Part shown: one piece after another, positions 11,288 to 19,607 of the stretch
Numbering within the stretch: the stretch's first letter is position 1
Layout of the letters: each line of letters starts with the position of its first letter
Assembly: GCA_028818755.1 (NCBI GenBank)
Contig: JAPPNF010000156.1
Span: 137,167 to 201,166, forward strand
Source: Deltaproteobacteria bacterium
GTDB taxonomy: Bacteria; Desulfobacterota; Binatia; UBA9968; JAJDTQ01
Length of the DNA: 64,000 nucleotides
Reading direction: 5' to 3'
The notes under the pieces: generated by a model
The model's database searches: none
Seen by the model: the letters and a program-made list of their open reading frames with translations, nothing else
What the model was told of the DNA's origin: nothing
Program-made: the position numbers and the translations under genes

Positions 11288-12465
11288 ATCCGACATCCTC
11301 CTGGTTCGAAACATCTTCTTCCTTGCACAACCCCCGGACCGTGTTGTTTCACTGGCAAGCCATCCGTAGACCGGCAGACTGCACAAGGGCCTTGGTACGA
11401 ATGGCCATTCTTGAGCACGGCCCTCCAGGAAACACAACCGACAGTGAAGCTCGCGGTGGACGCTCGATCCATGGCTATATGGCCTGAAAGCGCCGACCCC
11501 ACACGGCGCAGTCGGCGCTTTCAGACCATATTCCCAGTCCCAATAGTCGCGGTCCGAGGCGCCTTCGCGCCTGTTCGGCCACCACCGTGGCCGTCCCGGC
11601 ATTTCCGCGAAGTGCGTCCGCAGGTTGTCGTCGCCGTGGACCTCCCTCGTCCGGCAAAGTGGCTCGGCCCGGGAGCCCATCGCGAGGAATGCCGCATTAT
11701 CCTGGCGCAGGTCCGGTTCGGTTAGGATAACCGGCTTGGGCTTGCTCACCGGATCGGAGATCAGCCGCTTGTCGTGAGACCCAGCTCATCGTCTGCCAGT
11801 AGAGGGAGTTCGCCGGGCGTGTGGCGACAACCTGATGGCGCTCCAAATCCCGAGATAGAGGAGTGCGAGCGGCAGGTGGACAGGTGAAGACTCGCTCAGT
11901 GTGCCGATGCCTCCTGCCCGGTACGTATTCTCGCCGTTCTTGCGGGTCCATGAAGTCCAATCATGGCCTTTCCCACATGAGAACAAGGCGCGAATCCACG
12001 GCTTCGCAGCCCTGTCGCCCCGCGGCGGCGATTGTCTCTGTCACCCCCGGCCGCACGTGCGGATCCCGCGCGGGTACTGATTTGTCCAGGCCCCAGAACG
12101 TGGGGTCTGCGGACCGATTACCAGATTTCTGGATGTGCACGATAAAAATACTCTTTGCACCCGAGGTAATACGAGAAATACATGCGTCACGTGTATTGAA
12201 GGGTCTGATTTCAGAGCGTCTTGTGCGGGTTGGCTCTGCCGCGAGGGAGAACGGAATGAGCATGACGGTCGGACTCAGGAAGCCAGGCAGGGGCCGCCTC
12301 CGCCGGCGCGCACGCGCTGGACTTGACAACTGCGGAATTGGCGTTTCGTATGATTTTGGCCGAACCGAGCGTCATGACTGCGCCCCGACCGTGTGCGGCG
12401 GGCGTGCGCACTCCGCAGTCTCCGTCCCCGCAATCTGAACCCCGCCCGTGCCGCTTTCACAATAA
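11288..12465. other. Long stretch without a supported intact gene
   Basis: About 1.2 kb in which I find no convincing gene on either strand. An open minus-strand frame continues from the hypothetical gene to 11749, but without an SD-preceded start or recognisable domain. Short ORFs between 11760 and 12440 conflict with each other and look random. The base composition is less GC-rich than the core genes in places (around 12120-12200). The stretch contains one clear inverted repeat (11478-11530). Confidence 0.5.
11478..11530. repeat. 20-bp inverted repeat with 13-bp spacer
   Basis: Arms at 11478-11497 and 11511-11530 (TATGG[C/T]CTGAAAGCGCCGAC and its complement) differ at one base. The transcript would form a strong hairpin. 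There is no T-run beside it, so it is not a standard terminator. It may be a mobile-element end, a recombination site or a protein-binding site. Confidence 0.7.
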
Positions 12466-12630
12466 CTTCCGGCCACCACATACAAGGTGCGGATGCGGGC
12501 GGTGAACGACGACGGTTCGGGCTCCTGGTCGGAGTGGGCAACGGTGACCACCGCCGCCGACACCGCGCCGACGCTGGTTTCTGCGCAGGTGGCCGGCAAT
12601 ACCCTGACGCTGGGCATCGGCACGAAGAAT
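12466..12630 (+). pseudogene. Fragment of a fibronectin type III repeat protein
   Basis: The frame after a TAA at 12463-12465 reads LPATTYKVRMRAVNDDGSGS and then WSEWATVTTAADTAPTLVSA, followed by VAGNTLTLGI. This is the end of a fibronectin type III domain followed by the start of a SwmB-like repeat (DTxAPTLVSAxVxGxTLTL), as in large secreted adhesin-like proteins. Similarity fades after about 12630, and both the 5' and 3' parts of the gene are missing. It is a relic directly upstream of the subtilase gene. Confidence 0.55.
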
Positions 12631-12716
12631 CGGTCGACGAACAAGATTGCCTTCATCGGACCGAGTTCCATCGTGTTCCAATACACGGCGCCGGTTCCCA
12701 AACAAGGAGGTTTCCT

Positions 12717-15035
12717 ATGAGGCATTCTGTCTGGGCGCTCGGTCTGGTTCTTTTCCTCGCGGCGTGCGGTGGCGGTGGCGGAGGAGGCGGGGACACGATG
12801 CTCGACCCGAGACCAAGGCCTCCTGAGCCGCCTCCTCTGACATCCTCGGACCCCGAATACCACCTCGACACGGCGCGGTTTACGACGCACCAGCCGGATG
12901 TGCTTGAGCAGATCGGTGCACACCACGCCTACGCCAAGGGTCTGACCGGCAGAGGCGTGCGAATTGGGATCGACGACAGCATCGTGGACTACACGCAAAC
13001 CGCCGAGTTTGGAAATCGGGTGAAGCTCACGGAAGCGGATGGGGCGAGTCTAGCCTACAACCGCCCGGATGGAGACCGACTTTTCGGTGATGTTGGCACG
13101 TGTAGACTGTTCGATCCAACGTGCAGCGTCTGGGTTGGCGACAGCGAAGGAAATCCGGAAGCGGCAAACAGTTGGATACGTCAGATCGTAGACACCGATG
13201 GTTGGCCCGCCCAGGACGACTCCGTGTTTGTGCTCGACGAGCACTTCAACGAATTCCATCCGATCGAGCGACTGTTCCGGTGGAAGGAAGTGCCGACACC
13301 ATACGGCGAGGGGCGCCACGGGACCATCGTGGCTTCTGTAGCTGCCGGGAGGAACCTTGGTGTCGCACCGGGTGCGACCATTATCCCTGTTGCACAGAAT
13401 CTCACGGAAGACCAGAGGGCGGACGGGCTGGCAAGCAGCACTCTACGACATTGGATCGCCTCGCTCCCGGCCACTGATCGCGGGGTCGTTGATAATCTGC
13501 TTGCGAGCGCTGCGCGAGACAACGCTGCGAAGTTCGATATCATCAACAGGTCTTATGGGCGAGCCCTTTTCGACCCGGATGCAATCTCCAGCGAAATTCG
13601 TTCCGAACTTAGGTGGTTCTCTTCGTACCTACCGGAGTACCTAAGGGTGAGTTTTCAGATCGACACGCCCGACGCCGAAAAGACCATACTGGTATATGCT
13701 GCCGGGAATGACCAGAAACCTTGGTCCGGGTTGGGGGCCGACTATCCCTACTACATTCCAGCGCTCCGCGGACATAGCCTCTCCGTCGTTGCGACGGATC
13801 CCACCACTGGTGTCATTGCGGACTATTCCAACCGGTGCGGCCCTCTACCGACCGACTGGGATACGGCAAGGCATGGTCCGCACTACTGCCTGGCCGCTCC
13901 GGGAACCGTGCGAGGTCTGGTACCCAATCCGAACACACCAGGGCAAGGTGACGTTGAGGACGGAGTACAGGGCACCAGTTTTGCCGCTCCCATGGTCTCG
14001 GGGGCTTTGGCATTGATGATGGAGCACTTTCGGGGAACACGCGGCAACACCGCGGTGGTGAAACGAATGCTCGACACCGCGGATAGAAGCGGCCAATATG
14101 GCGACCTGGAGACGTACGGCGCGGGGTTCCTGGACCTTGAAGCCGCACTTTCGCCCGTCGGAACCCTCAACGCGGGACAGTCCGCACGTTCTCTGAGGCG
14201 TACCATTCTGCACGCACCTGTTGCTTTCGGACCGGTTGCCGAGCGCGTCTCAACTATTGAGCTCGCTGCGTTCGACAGGCAGGACTTTCCGTTCTGGATT
14301 CCGTTGTCGTCACGGATCGCTGCGCAAGAGGTTGGTCGGTCGCCGATCCCTGTGCTCGATGAGGGCGTTGGCCCCGCTGCTGGCCTTGAAGCCCTGGGAC
14401 AGCATTGGACGACAGTTGGAAGAGTTCAACGCTCCTGGCTACGAAGTGGCCAATGGGTGGCGGGCTTTGGCCCGTCGTCGGCGAGCTTGGCGCGCCAGCC
14501 GGGTGGCCAGGGATGGGGCTACGGCCTGAGCTTCAACGACGACGGGTACCTGGGCTCGCGCACGGCGGGGGCGTTTGGCTCGGATCTGCGGTCGGGTTTT
14601 TCATGGGTCTCGCGTACCTTTGCGCAAGAGCTTGACGCTCGCTGGAGCGTCAAGGCAACGGGGATGTTGGCCTTTGGCGCGCCGCGCTATGAAGATAACG
14701 CGATATTCAAAGCCTCTCCCTCTGTGTTGTCGGCGATGTCGATTCGTGTCGGCACGGAAACCACAGGGCTTACATTGGAGCAGCCGCTACGTGCAGAGAC
14801 AGGGACCGGCACGTTCCGCATCGAGAACGGGCGAATCGAAAACGACCGAAGGCTCTACGACGAGCATCGCATTCACCTACGGCCAGATTCGCGCGAAGTC
14901 CGTATGACGCTACGCCACGAACATGACGTGTACGGCGGGCGTATCGCCTTTGAGGCCGGCGCCACAATCAACGCCGGCCATGTTACGGGAGCACGCGAAA
15001 CGCATATGGGACTGGCTTTTTCGACAGCTTGGTGA
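12717..15035 (+). CDS. S8 family (subtilisin-like) serine protease lipoprotein with C-terminal beta-rich domain
   Basis: 772-residue secreted protease. The ATG at 12717 follows AAGGAGG, which overrides longer readings of the frame. The N-terminus is a lipoprotein signal (VLFLAAC lipobox) followed by a glycine run, so the protein should be membrane-anchored through a lipidated cysteine. The catalytic triad is visible: Asp86 (VRIGIDDS), His201 (GRHGTIVAS) and Ser421 (GTSFAAPMVSGA). Residues from about 470 to the end are beta-strand-rich with many aromatic and glycine residues and finish in Trp (GLAFSTAW), resembling an autotransporter-type outer-membrane barrel, although the domain is divergent. 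It overlaps a small lipoprotein gene by 4 bases. Substrate unknown. Confidence 0.85.
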   Translation: MRHSVWALGLVLFLAACGGGGGGGGDTMLDPRPRPPEPPPLTSSDPEYHLDTARFTTHQPDVLEQIGAHHAYAKGLTGRGVRIGIDDSIVDYTQTAEFGNRVKLTEADGASLAYNRPDGDRLFGDVGTCRLFDPTCSVWVGDSEGNPEAANSWIRQIVDTDGWPAQDDSVFVLDEHFNEFHPIERLFRWKEVPTPYGEGRHGTIVASVAAGRNLGVAPGATIIPVAQNLTEDQRADGLASSTLRHWIASLPATDRGVVDNLLASAARDNAAKFDIINRSYGRALFDPDAISSEIRSELRWFSSYLPEYLRVSFQIDTPDAEKTILVYAAGNDQKPWSGLGADYPYYIPALRGHSLSVVATDPTTGVIADYSNRCGPLPTDWDTARHGPHYCLAAPGTVRGLVPNPNTPGQGDVEDGVQGTSFAAPMVSGALALMMEHFRGTRGNTAVVKRMLDTADRSGQYGDLETYGAGFLDLEAALSPVGTLNAGQSARSLRRTILHAPVAFGPVAERVSTIELAAFDRQDFPFWIPLSSRIAAQEVGRSPIPVLDEGVGPAAGLEALGQHWTTVGRVQRSWLRSGQWVAGFGPSSASLARQPGGQGWGYGLSFNDDGYLGSRTAGAFGSDLRSGFSWVSRTFAQELDARWSVKATGMLAFGAPRYEDNAIFKASPSVLSAMSIRVGTETTGLTLEQPLRAETGTGTFRIENGRIENDRRLYDEHRIHLRPDSREVRMTLRHEHDVYGGRIAFEAGATINAGHVTGARETHMGLAFSTAW

Positions 15036-15325
15036 AACTACTCCACATCTTGTCGATCGGATGCGTTTTTGCCCTCGGCTCGGCATGCGCAGGTCCGGAC
15101 AAGTCCGAGGCTGTTCCGGTCACGCGGGGTTTAGGTCCTCCGGTAGTACGTGACGGCGTCGTGTACACTCCGGCGACGGTGGACCGGAGGGGTTGCGTGC
15201 TCTACAACGTCCAGATCCCTGGAGGAAGGGCTCCTGCCGCCATGGTGTATAGGAGCGCCGAGGGGTTGTTCAGTTACGGACGTCCGGATCAATGCGTTAG
15301 ACTCAAACCGTACAGACACGATTGA
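15032..15325 (+). CDS. Small lipoprotein
   Basis: About 97 residues. The GTG at 15032 overlaps the protease stop (GTGA); a TTG three bases earlier is the alternative start. The protein has a hydrophobic signal and lipobox LGSAC (cleavage before Cys) followed by a short acidic linker. The rest is a small domain with paired cysteines (RRGCVLYN, PDQCVRLKPY). Translational coupling with the subtilase suggests they act together, perhaps as a chaperone, inhibitor or anchor; this is inference. No family recognised. Confidence 0.6.
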   Translation: MKLLHILSIGCVFALGSACAGPDKSEAVPVTRGLGPPVVRDGVVYTPATVDRRGCVLYNVQIPGGRAPAAMVYRSAEGLFSYGRPDQCVRLKPYRHD

Positions 15326-15457
15326 TTGTGGTGACAACAGGGTATCCCGGTCGAGAGTTTGAGATGCGCTGTCGGTGTCATCTATGGGTCCGCTCCGCAT
15401 GGCAAGGTGCTGTTTCGGTGACGAGGAGCTTATAAGGGATTCTGCCGCAAAGGCGTG

Positions 15458-15505
15458 CTGTTCCAGGTGCTCTACTCGATCCGTAGCGGATGCTTGTATG
15501 ACCGC
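15458..15505 (+). pseudogene. Possible IS5-type transposase scrap
   Basis: A run reading LFQVLYSIRSGCLYD recalls the LLQVLYSIRSERxLMEQL block of IS5-family transposases. Only about 15 residues match and the frame then diverges into the leader of the Sel1-repeat gene. The match is short and from memory, so the call is tentative. Confidence 0.22.
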
Positions 15506-15556
15506 AGGGAGAGTCTAAGGGGGCTTGGGGTGTTAATTGGAGAGGAGCGTTTGGTC

Positions 15557-16177
15557 ATGAAGGCGTTTCTGGTAGTTGTCGGCATCTTGGTGTTAGCGGG
15601 TACGGCCTGGGCGGATTACAAGGAGTGTCGGCAGGCGTACAGAGACAAGCAGTGGGATCAAGCGTTCGAGGCGTGCCATGCGGAGGCCGTGAACGCTGAC
15701 AAGGGCGAAGGTGACAAGCGTGCCTTGCTTCGGGTGGCATATCTCTACCAGAATGGGCGAGGCACGGGCCGCGACTACAGCGAGGCTATGCGGTGGTTTC
15801 GCAAGGCGGCGGAACGGGGAAGCGGCCGAGCCATGTCGCAAATCGGGTATCTCTACAACAAGGGATGGGGGGTTACTCGAGACGAGGAAGCGGCGCTACG
15901 TTGGTACAAGAAGTCTGCCGAGAGGGGGCATTACTTGGGCCAGTACAACTACGGCATCAACTTGGTGGGCAGAGCTGTTCGGGGTCTTGGGACGCAAAAC
16001 GACGTGGTGACCGGCTACATGTACCTGATCTTGTCCAAGGAGCAGAACAAGGGCTCCGTCCGGTTCCGCGAGGAAGCAGTAGGCCACTGGATGGGCGTCG
16101 CGGAAAACCATCTCACGTACAGCGAGATCGATGAAGCCAAGCGCCGGGCGCGGAAGTGGAAGAAGGTCACCAAGTAG
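15557..16177 (+). CDS. Sel1-repeat (SLR) secreted protein
   Basis: 206 residues. The ATG at 15557 is preceded by GAGGAG at 9 bases spacing; the open frame upstream of it is ignored. A signal peptide (MKAFLVVVGILVLAGTAWAD) is followed by two or three Sel1-like repeats, seen as RVAYLYQNGRGTGRDYSEAM and IGYLYNKGWGVTRDEEAALR with WFRKAAERG and WYKKSAERG. SLR proteins are alpha-solenoid scaffolds that mediate protein contacts, here in the periplasm. No partner is evident. Confidence 0.82.
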   Translation: MKAFLVVVGILVLAGTAWADYKECRQAYRDKQWDQAFEACHAEAVNADKGEGDKRALLRVAYLYQNGRGTGRDYSEAMRWFRKAAERGSGRAMSQIGYLYNKGWGVTRDEEAALRWYKKSAERGHYLGQYNYGINLVGRAVRGLGTQNDVVTGYMYLILSKEQNKGSVRFREEAVGHWMGVAENHLTYSEIDEAKRRARKWKKVTK

Positions 16178-16276
16178 CTTGAGATGTACCCCCGATGGTC
16201 GGCTCGACGATCCTCTTCACGGCCGTTCTTCGGGCCGCTACCGGGGGCCTCTTGTCGGTTCGCGTTCCACGATCGT

Positions 16277-16855
16277 CTACAGTGGTTTTCCGATTTCCGC
16301 TTCGAGATACTCGAGGGCCATGCGCGCGGGCAGATAGTCGGGATCGTGCCGCAGGGCCTCCTCGAAGGAACGCTTCGCCGCGTGATAGTTCTCCTGCTTC
16401 AGACGCACGTGACCGAGATTGAAATGCGCGAACTGATAGCAACAGTAGCGCTTGGCGGCTATCGCCTTCTCGAACCACGGGACTGCCTCGTCCGGGCGGC
16501 CAAGCTCCATCAGGTACACCCCGATATCGTTGTAGGGATTGCCATAGTCCGGATCGAGGGCGATAGCCTTCTTGCATTCGGCAAGGGCTTCTTCGAGATG
16601 CCCGAGCATGCTGAGAGACCAGCCCAGAAAGGTGTGCCCCTCGGCCGTGGGTAGAATCTCGATGGACTCGCGGAAACTGTCGACGGCGGCCTGGTATCGG
16701 CCGTTGAGATGCAACAGGTAGCCTTGCTGCCAAAGGGCGTAGGCGCGCATCTGGTCGGAGATTTCCGACTGCTCGTCTGAACGTCCTTGATCCGCGGGCG
16801 TCAGCGACAGCGCCACCAGGAACACCGCGGCCAGGAATGGGCGTGCCCCGATCAT
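16277..16855 (-). CDS. Secreted tetratricopeptide-repeat protein
   Basis: 192 residues with an N-terminal signal (GARPFLAAVFLVALSLTPA) and four or more TPR units, including YLLHLNGRYQAAVDSFRESI, GWSLSMLGHLEEALAECKKA and LGRPDEAVPWFEKAIA. ATG 16855 is preceded by GGAGGT. TPR proteins act as protein-interaction scaffolds. It is convergent with the Sel1-repeat gene, and both encode small exported repeat proteins. Specific role unknown. Confidence 0.8.
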   Translation of the reverse strand: MIGARPFLAAVFLVALSLTPADQGRSDEQSEISDQMRAYALWQQGYLLHLNGRYQAAVDSFRESIEILPTAEGHTFLGWSLSMLGHLEEALAECKKAIALDPDYGNPYNDIGVYLMELGRPDEAVPWFEKAIAAKRYCCYQFAHFNLGHVRLKQENYHAAKRSFEEALRHDPDYLPARMALEYLEAEIGKPL

Positions 16856-16880
16856 GGGCGCACCTCCGTCGGAAAAGTCT

Positions 16881-17699
16881 CTACCCGCTGAGAAAATTTG
16901 CTACCAGCGCCGCGGTCGCCTCCGGCTGTTCCGCTTGGGGGCTGTGGCCGGCGCCCTTCACCAGTCTTACGCCGTTGGAGTTGGGAATGCCGGCGGCGTA
17001 GGCTTCGCCGTGGGCCGGCGGCACCATGTTGTCGGACTCGCCCCACACCACCAGGGTCGGCGCCGAGATGCGGCGCAAGCGGCTCCTGAGCGAGCGGTTG
17101 TAGAAGTAGGGCGGGTTGAAGCCGAACCGGTTGGTGAAGCGCAGCATCTGGTAGCGCCGCAGTTCGTCCTCGATGTTCTCGGCCCGGCCGTTGGGGAACA
17201 GCGCGTGTCCCGCCGGTGTCTCGTCACTCTCGAACAGCATGGCGCGCAACTCGGAGTAGTCGGTGCCGCGCACCGGGTGGGACATCATGAAGATGTCGCC
17301 GATGGGAGCACCGGGCACGAACAGGCCCGACGCGTCGATGAGCACCAACCGGCGGACCTTCTCGGGGTGCCGCGCCGCAAGCTCGGCGGCCGCCCATCCT
17401 CCGACACAGGCTCCGACCAGGTCGAAGCGCTCCAGGCCGAGGGCGTCGATGACCTCGAGGTAGTGGAACACCAGGTCCTCGGCCGACTCCAGGTACTCGA
17501 TCTCGTCGGATGCGGCGCACCCCGGGTGAGCCGGGGCGAACAGCCGGCAGCATTCAATGAGCTTCTCGTGGAACGACAACCAGCCTTCCGTGACGCCGTG
17601 GACGTCGGCGAAACCGTGCAGGTAGAGGGTGGGATCGCCGGAACCGTCCTCCAGCACCGACACCTTCCGGCCGTTGATATCGAGGGTTCGCCCGCTCAT
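16881..17699 (-). CDS. Alpha/beta hydrolase
   Basis: 272-residue alpha/beta-hydrolase-fold protein. It has the oxyanion region YLHGFADVHG, the nucleophile elbow GACVGG (Cys in place of the usual Ser of GxSxG), a late acid in WGESDNMVPP and His in VKGAGHSPQAEQPE. The Cys nucleophile resembles dienelactone-hydrolase-type or C-C hydrolase variants. The start ATG overlaps the stop of the preceding luciferase-like oxidoreductase (ATGA), so the two are cotranscribed. An oxidise-then-hydrolyse catabolic step is a reasonable inference; substrate unknown. Confidence 0.85.
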   Translation of the reverse strand: MSGRTLDINGRKVSVLEDGSGDPTLYLHGFADVHGVTEGWLSFHEKLIECCRLFAPAHPGCAASDEIEYLESAEDLVFHYLEVIDALGLERFDLVGACVGGWAAAELAARHPEKVRRLVLIDASGLFVPGAPIGDIFMMSHPVRGTDYSELRAMLFESDETPAGHALFPNGRAENIEDELRRYQMLRFTNRFGFNPPYFYNRSLRSRLRRISAPTLVVWGESDNMVPPAHGEAYAAGIPNSNGVRLVKGAGHSPQAEQPEATAALVANFLSG

Positions 17700-18940
17700 G
17701 CGACCGCTCCGGCCGCAAGAGTCTCTTCCATCCCGGGGTAGGCCTTGGCGAACACCCGCGCGGAGTCGTCCCGCAAGGCCGGCGCCACCTCGGTGGCGAA
17801 CAGGCGCTGGCTCTTCAGCGCCAGCTCTCCGGGCATGTTGCCGAGGTGGAACTGGATCAGCAGGTTGCCCACCTGCGACTTCTCGATGAGGCTCAGGATC
17901 TTCCGGTGCACGGTCTCGGGACTCCCCACGACAATGGACTGGGCCTTGTCGAGCTCGTCCCAGTCGTTGACGTCCCCCAGCATGGAGCGTTCCGGATCGG
18001 AGTGCTTCAGGAACTCCTTCCAGGCGGGCGCGGGGATGTAGGGCACGCCGGCGCCGAAGGTGAGCTGACGGCCTTCCTTGCGCAGGTGGCCCTTGAGGCA
18101 GTTGCGCAGGAAATACCACACGCCCTCCTCGCACTCCTCCTTGGCCTGGGCATCGGTCTCGCTGACATAGGCGGACATCAGGATGCCCATGCGGAACGGG
18201 TGGTAGGTGTCGCCGTGCTCTTCGAGTATCTGGGAGAACTGCTCGCGAGCCTTGTACGTCTCGCCGCCGTGGCTCCGGGACGACAGGAAGTAGCAGTAGC
18301 CGCGCTTGGCCACCTCCACCAGCGTCGACGCGCTCCGGGAGCCCGGCACCCAGATGGGAGGATGGGGCTTTTGGGTGGGTTTCGGCCACGGGTTGACGTA
18401 GCGCAACGGATAGTAGTGGCCCTCGTGGTTGAAGGGGCCGTCGTCGGTCCAGGAGCGCACGACGAGGTCCACCGCTTCCCAGAAACGCTCCCGCGACGTC
18501 ACCGAAGGGATGTCGTAGTTGTAGTTCTCGGGTCCGCCGCCGGGCGCGAACCCGGCAATGACGCGCCCGTTGCTCATGTTGTCGAGCATGGCGTACTCTT
18601 CGGCCACCCGGAGCGGGTTGATGTGGAGCGGCAGCAGGTTGCCGAGCACGACGATCTTGGCCTTGCTCGAGCGTTGCGTCAGAGCCGCCGCGATGAGGTT
18701 CGGCGAGGGCATGAGCCCGTAGATGTTCTGGTGATGCTCGTTCAGCACCAGGCCGTCGAAGCCCAGTTCGTCGGCGTAGGCGAGCTGGTCGATGTATTCC
18801 TGGAAAAGGCCGTGGGACTTCTCCGAGTCCCACAGGCTGTTGGGAACCGTGACCCAGCCGGTGTCGTACTTCTCGTCGAAGTCCTTGGGCAGGTGGGGGT
18901 ACGCCATGAAATGCCAACAGAATAGCTGTACTGGGTGCAT
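17696..18940 (-). CDS. LLM-class flavin-dependent oxidoreductase
   Basis: 414-residue bacterial luciferase-like protein with a TIM-barrel fold. Typical blocks are FDGLVLNEHHQNIYGLMPSP, VVLGNLLPLHINPLRVAEEY and DNMSNGRVIAGFAPGG. Family members oxidise substrates with FMNH2 or F420 and often oxygen. ATG 18940 follows GGGAGGGAG and was preferred over an in-frame TTG four codons upstream. Translationally coupled to the alpha/beta hydrolase. Substrate unknown. Confidence 0.87.
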   Translation of the reverse strand: MHPVQLFCWHFMAYPHLPKDFDEKYDTGWVTVPNSLWDSEKSHGLFQEYIDQLAYADELGFDGLVLNEHHQNIYGLMPSPNLIAAALTQRSSKAKIVVLGNLLPLHINPLRVAEEYAMLDNMSNGRVIAGFAPGGGPENYNYDIPSVTSRERFWEAVDLVVRSWTDDGPFNHEGHYYPLRYVNPWPKPTQKPHPPIWVPGSRSASTLVEVAKRGYCYFLSSRSHGGETYKAREQFSQILEEHGDTYHPFRMGILMSAYVSETDAQAKEECEEGVWYFLRNCLKGHLRKEGRQLTFGAGVPYIPAPAWKEFLKHSDPERSMLGDVNDWDELDKAQSIVVGSPETVHRKILSLIEKSQVGNLLIQFHLGNMPGELALKSQRLFATEVAPALRDDSARVFAKAYPGMEETLAAGAVA

Positions 18941-19014
18941 GCTCCCTCCCAATGTGAGACGGCGGCCGGCCGGTTTGCGAAAAACCCCTTAGCCCACGGT
19001 CCAGGGGCTGTCAA

Positions 19015-19602
19015 TCAGGTGAAGCTCCGGGACCGCGCCCTTCTCCTGAGGCGGACTCGCGTCCATCCCATCAACCAGCCGATGAGCAGGACCCCCGCGC
19101 CGGCCACGAACCACAACAGCCGCATGTCCCGCTGGAGGTCGGTGCTTTCCTGCTGGAGCCGCCGGAGTTGGCGTTTGTCGCTCTGGTTGTCCTTGGTGAG
19201 TTTGTCGTTGGCGGCCATGAGCTGCAGGTTCTCGCCTCGAAGCTGTTCGAGTTCCGCTGCCTGGGCTTCGACCTTGGCGGTCAGGTCCTCGATCTGGCGC
19301 TCGGGCGGCGGCTCATTCGTCAGGAAGCTCTTGAGCACGTAACCCTGCCGGCCGTCCGGCAGTGACACCAGGTTGTAGTCGCCCTCCTGTCCCAGGACCT
19401 GCATCTCGTTGCCGGTCCTCAGCACCGCGATGATTCTGTGCTCGACGCTCGGTCCCGTGCGCAGCATGAGCTCGCGGTGGCCGCTGACGTAGAAAGTCTC
19501 GGCGTGCGAGAATGCGCCCGACAAGAGCACGATCAAACCGACGATCCATGCCGGACGGGCCGTGCGGCGGTTCCGCCGCGGTCTACGGTATTCACGATTC
19601 AT
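19015..19602 (-). CDS. SH3-domain, coiled-coil membrane protein (TIGR04211-like)
   Basis: 195 residues. After a signal segment (WIVGLIVLLSGAFSHAE) comes a bacterial SH3 domain (YVSGHRELMLRTGPSVEHRI to QGYVLKSFLTNEPP), then a coiled coil (residues about 95-155, AKVEAQAAELEQLRGENLQL), and a C-terminal membrane helix (WFVAGAGVLLIGWLMGW) with a basic tail. This order matches the TIGR04211 family of envelope proteins of unknown role. The ATG at 19602 is 5 bases after the stop of the upstream hydrolase, so the genes are probably coupled. Confidence 0.8.
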   Translation of the reverse strand: MNREYRRPRRNRRTARPAWIVGLIVLLSGAFSHAETFYVSGHRELMLRTGPSVEHRIIAVLRTGNEMQVLGQEGDYNLVSLPDGRQGYVLKSFLTNEPPPERQIEDLTAKVEAQAAELEQLRGENLQLMAANDKLTKDNQSDKRQLRRLQQESTDLQRDMRLLWFVAGAGVLLIGWLMGWTRVRLRRRARSRSFT

Positions 19603-19607
19603 CAGGA

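Noticed and set aside
12322..12356. TTGACA and TATGAT boxes upstream of the subtilase
   Set aside because: Spacing is about 20 bases, too long for a normal sigma-70 promoter, and about 360 bases from the gene.
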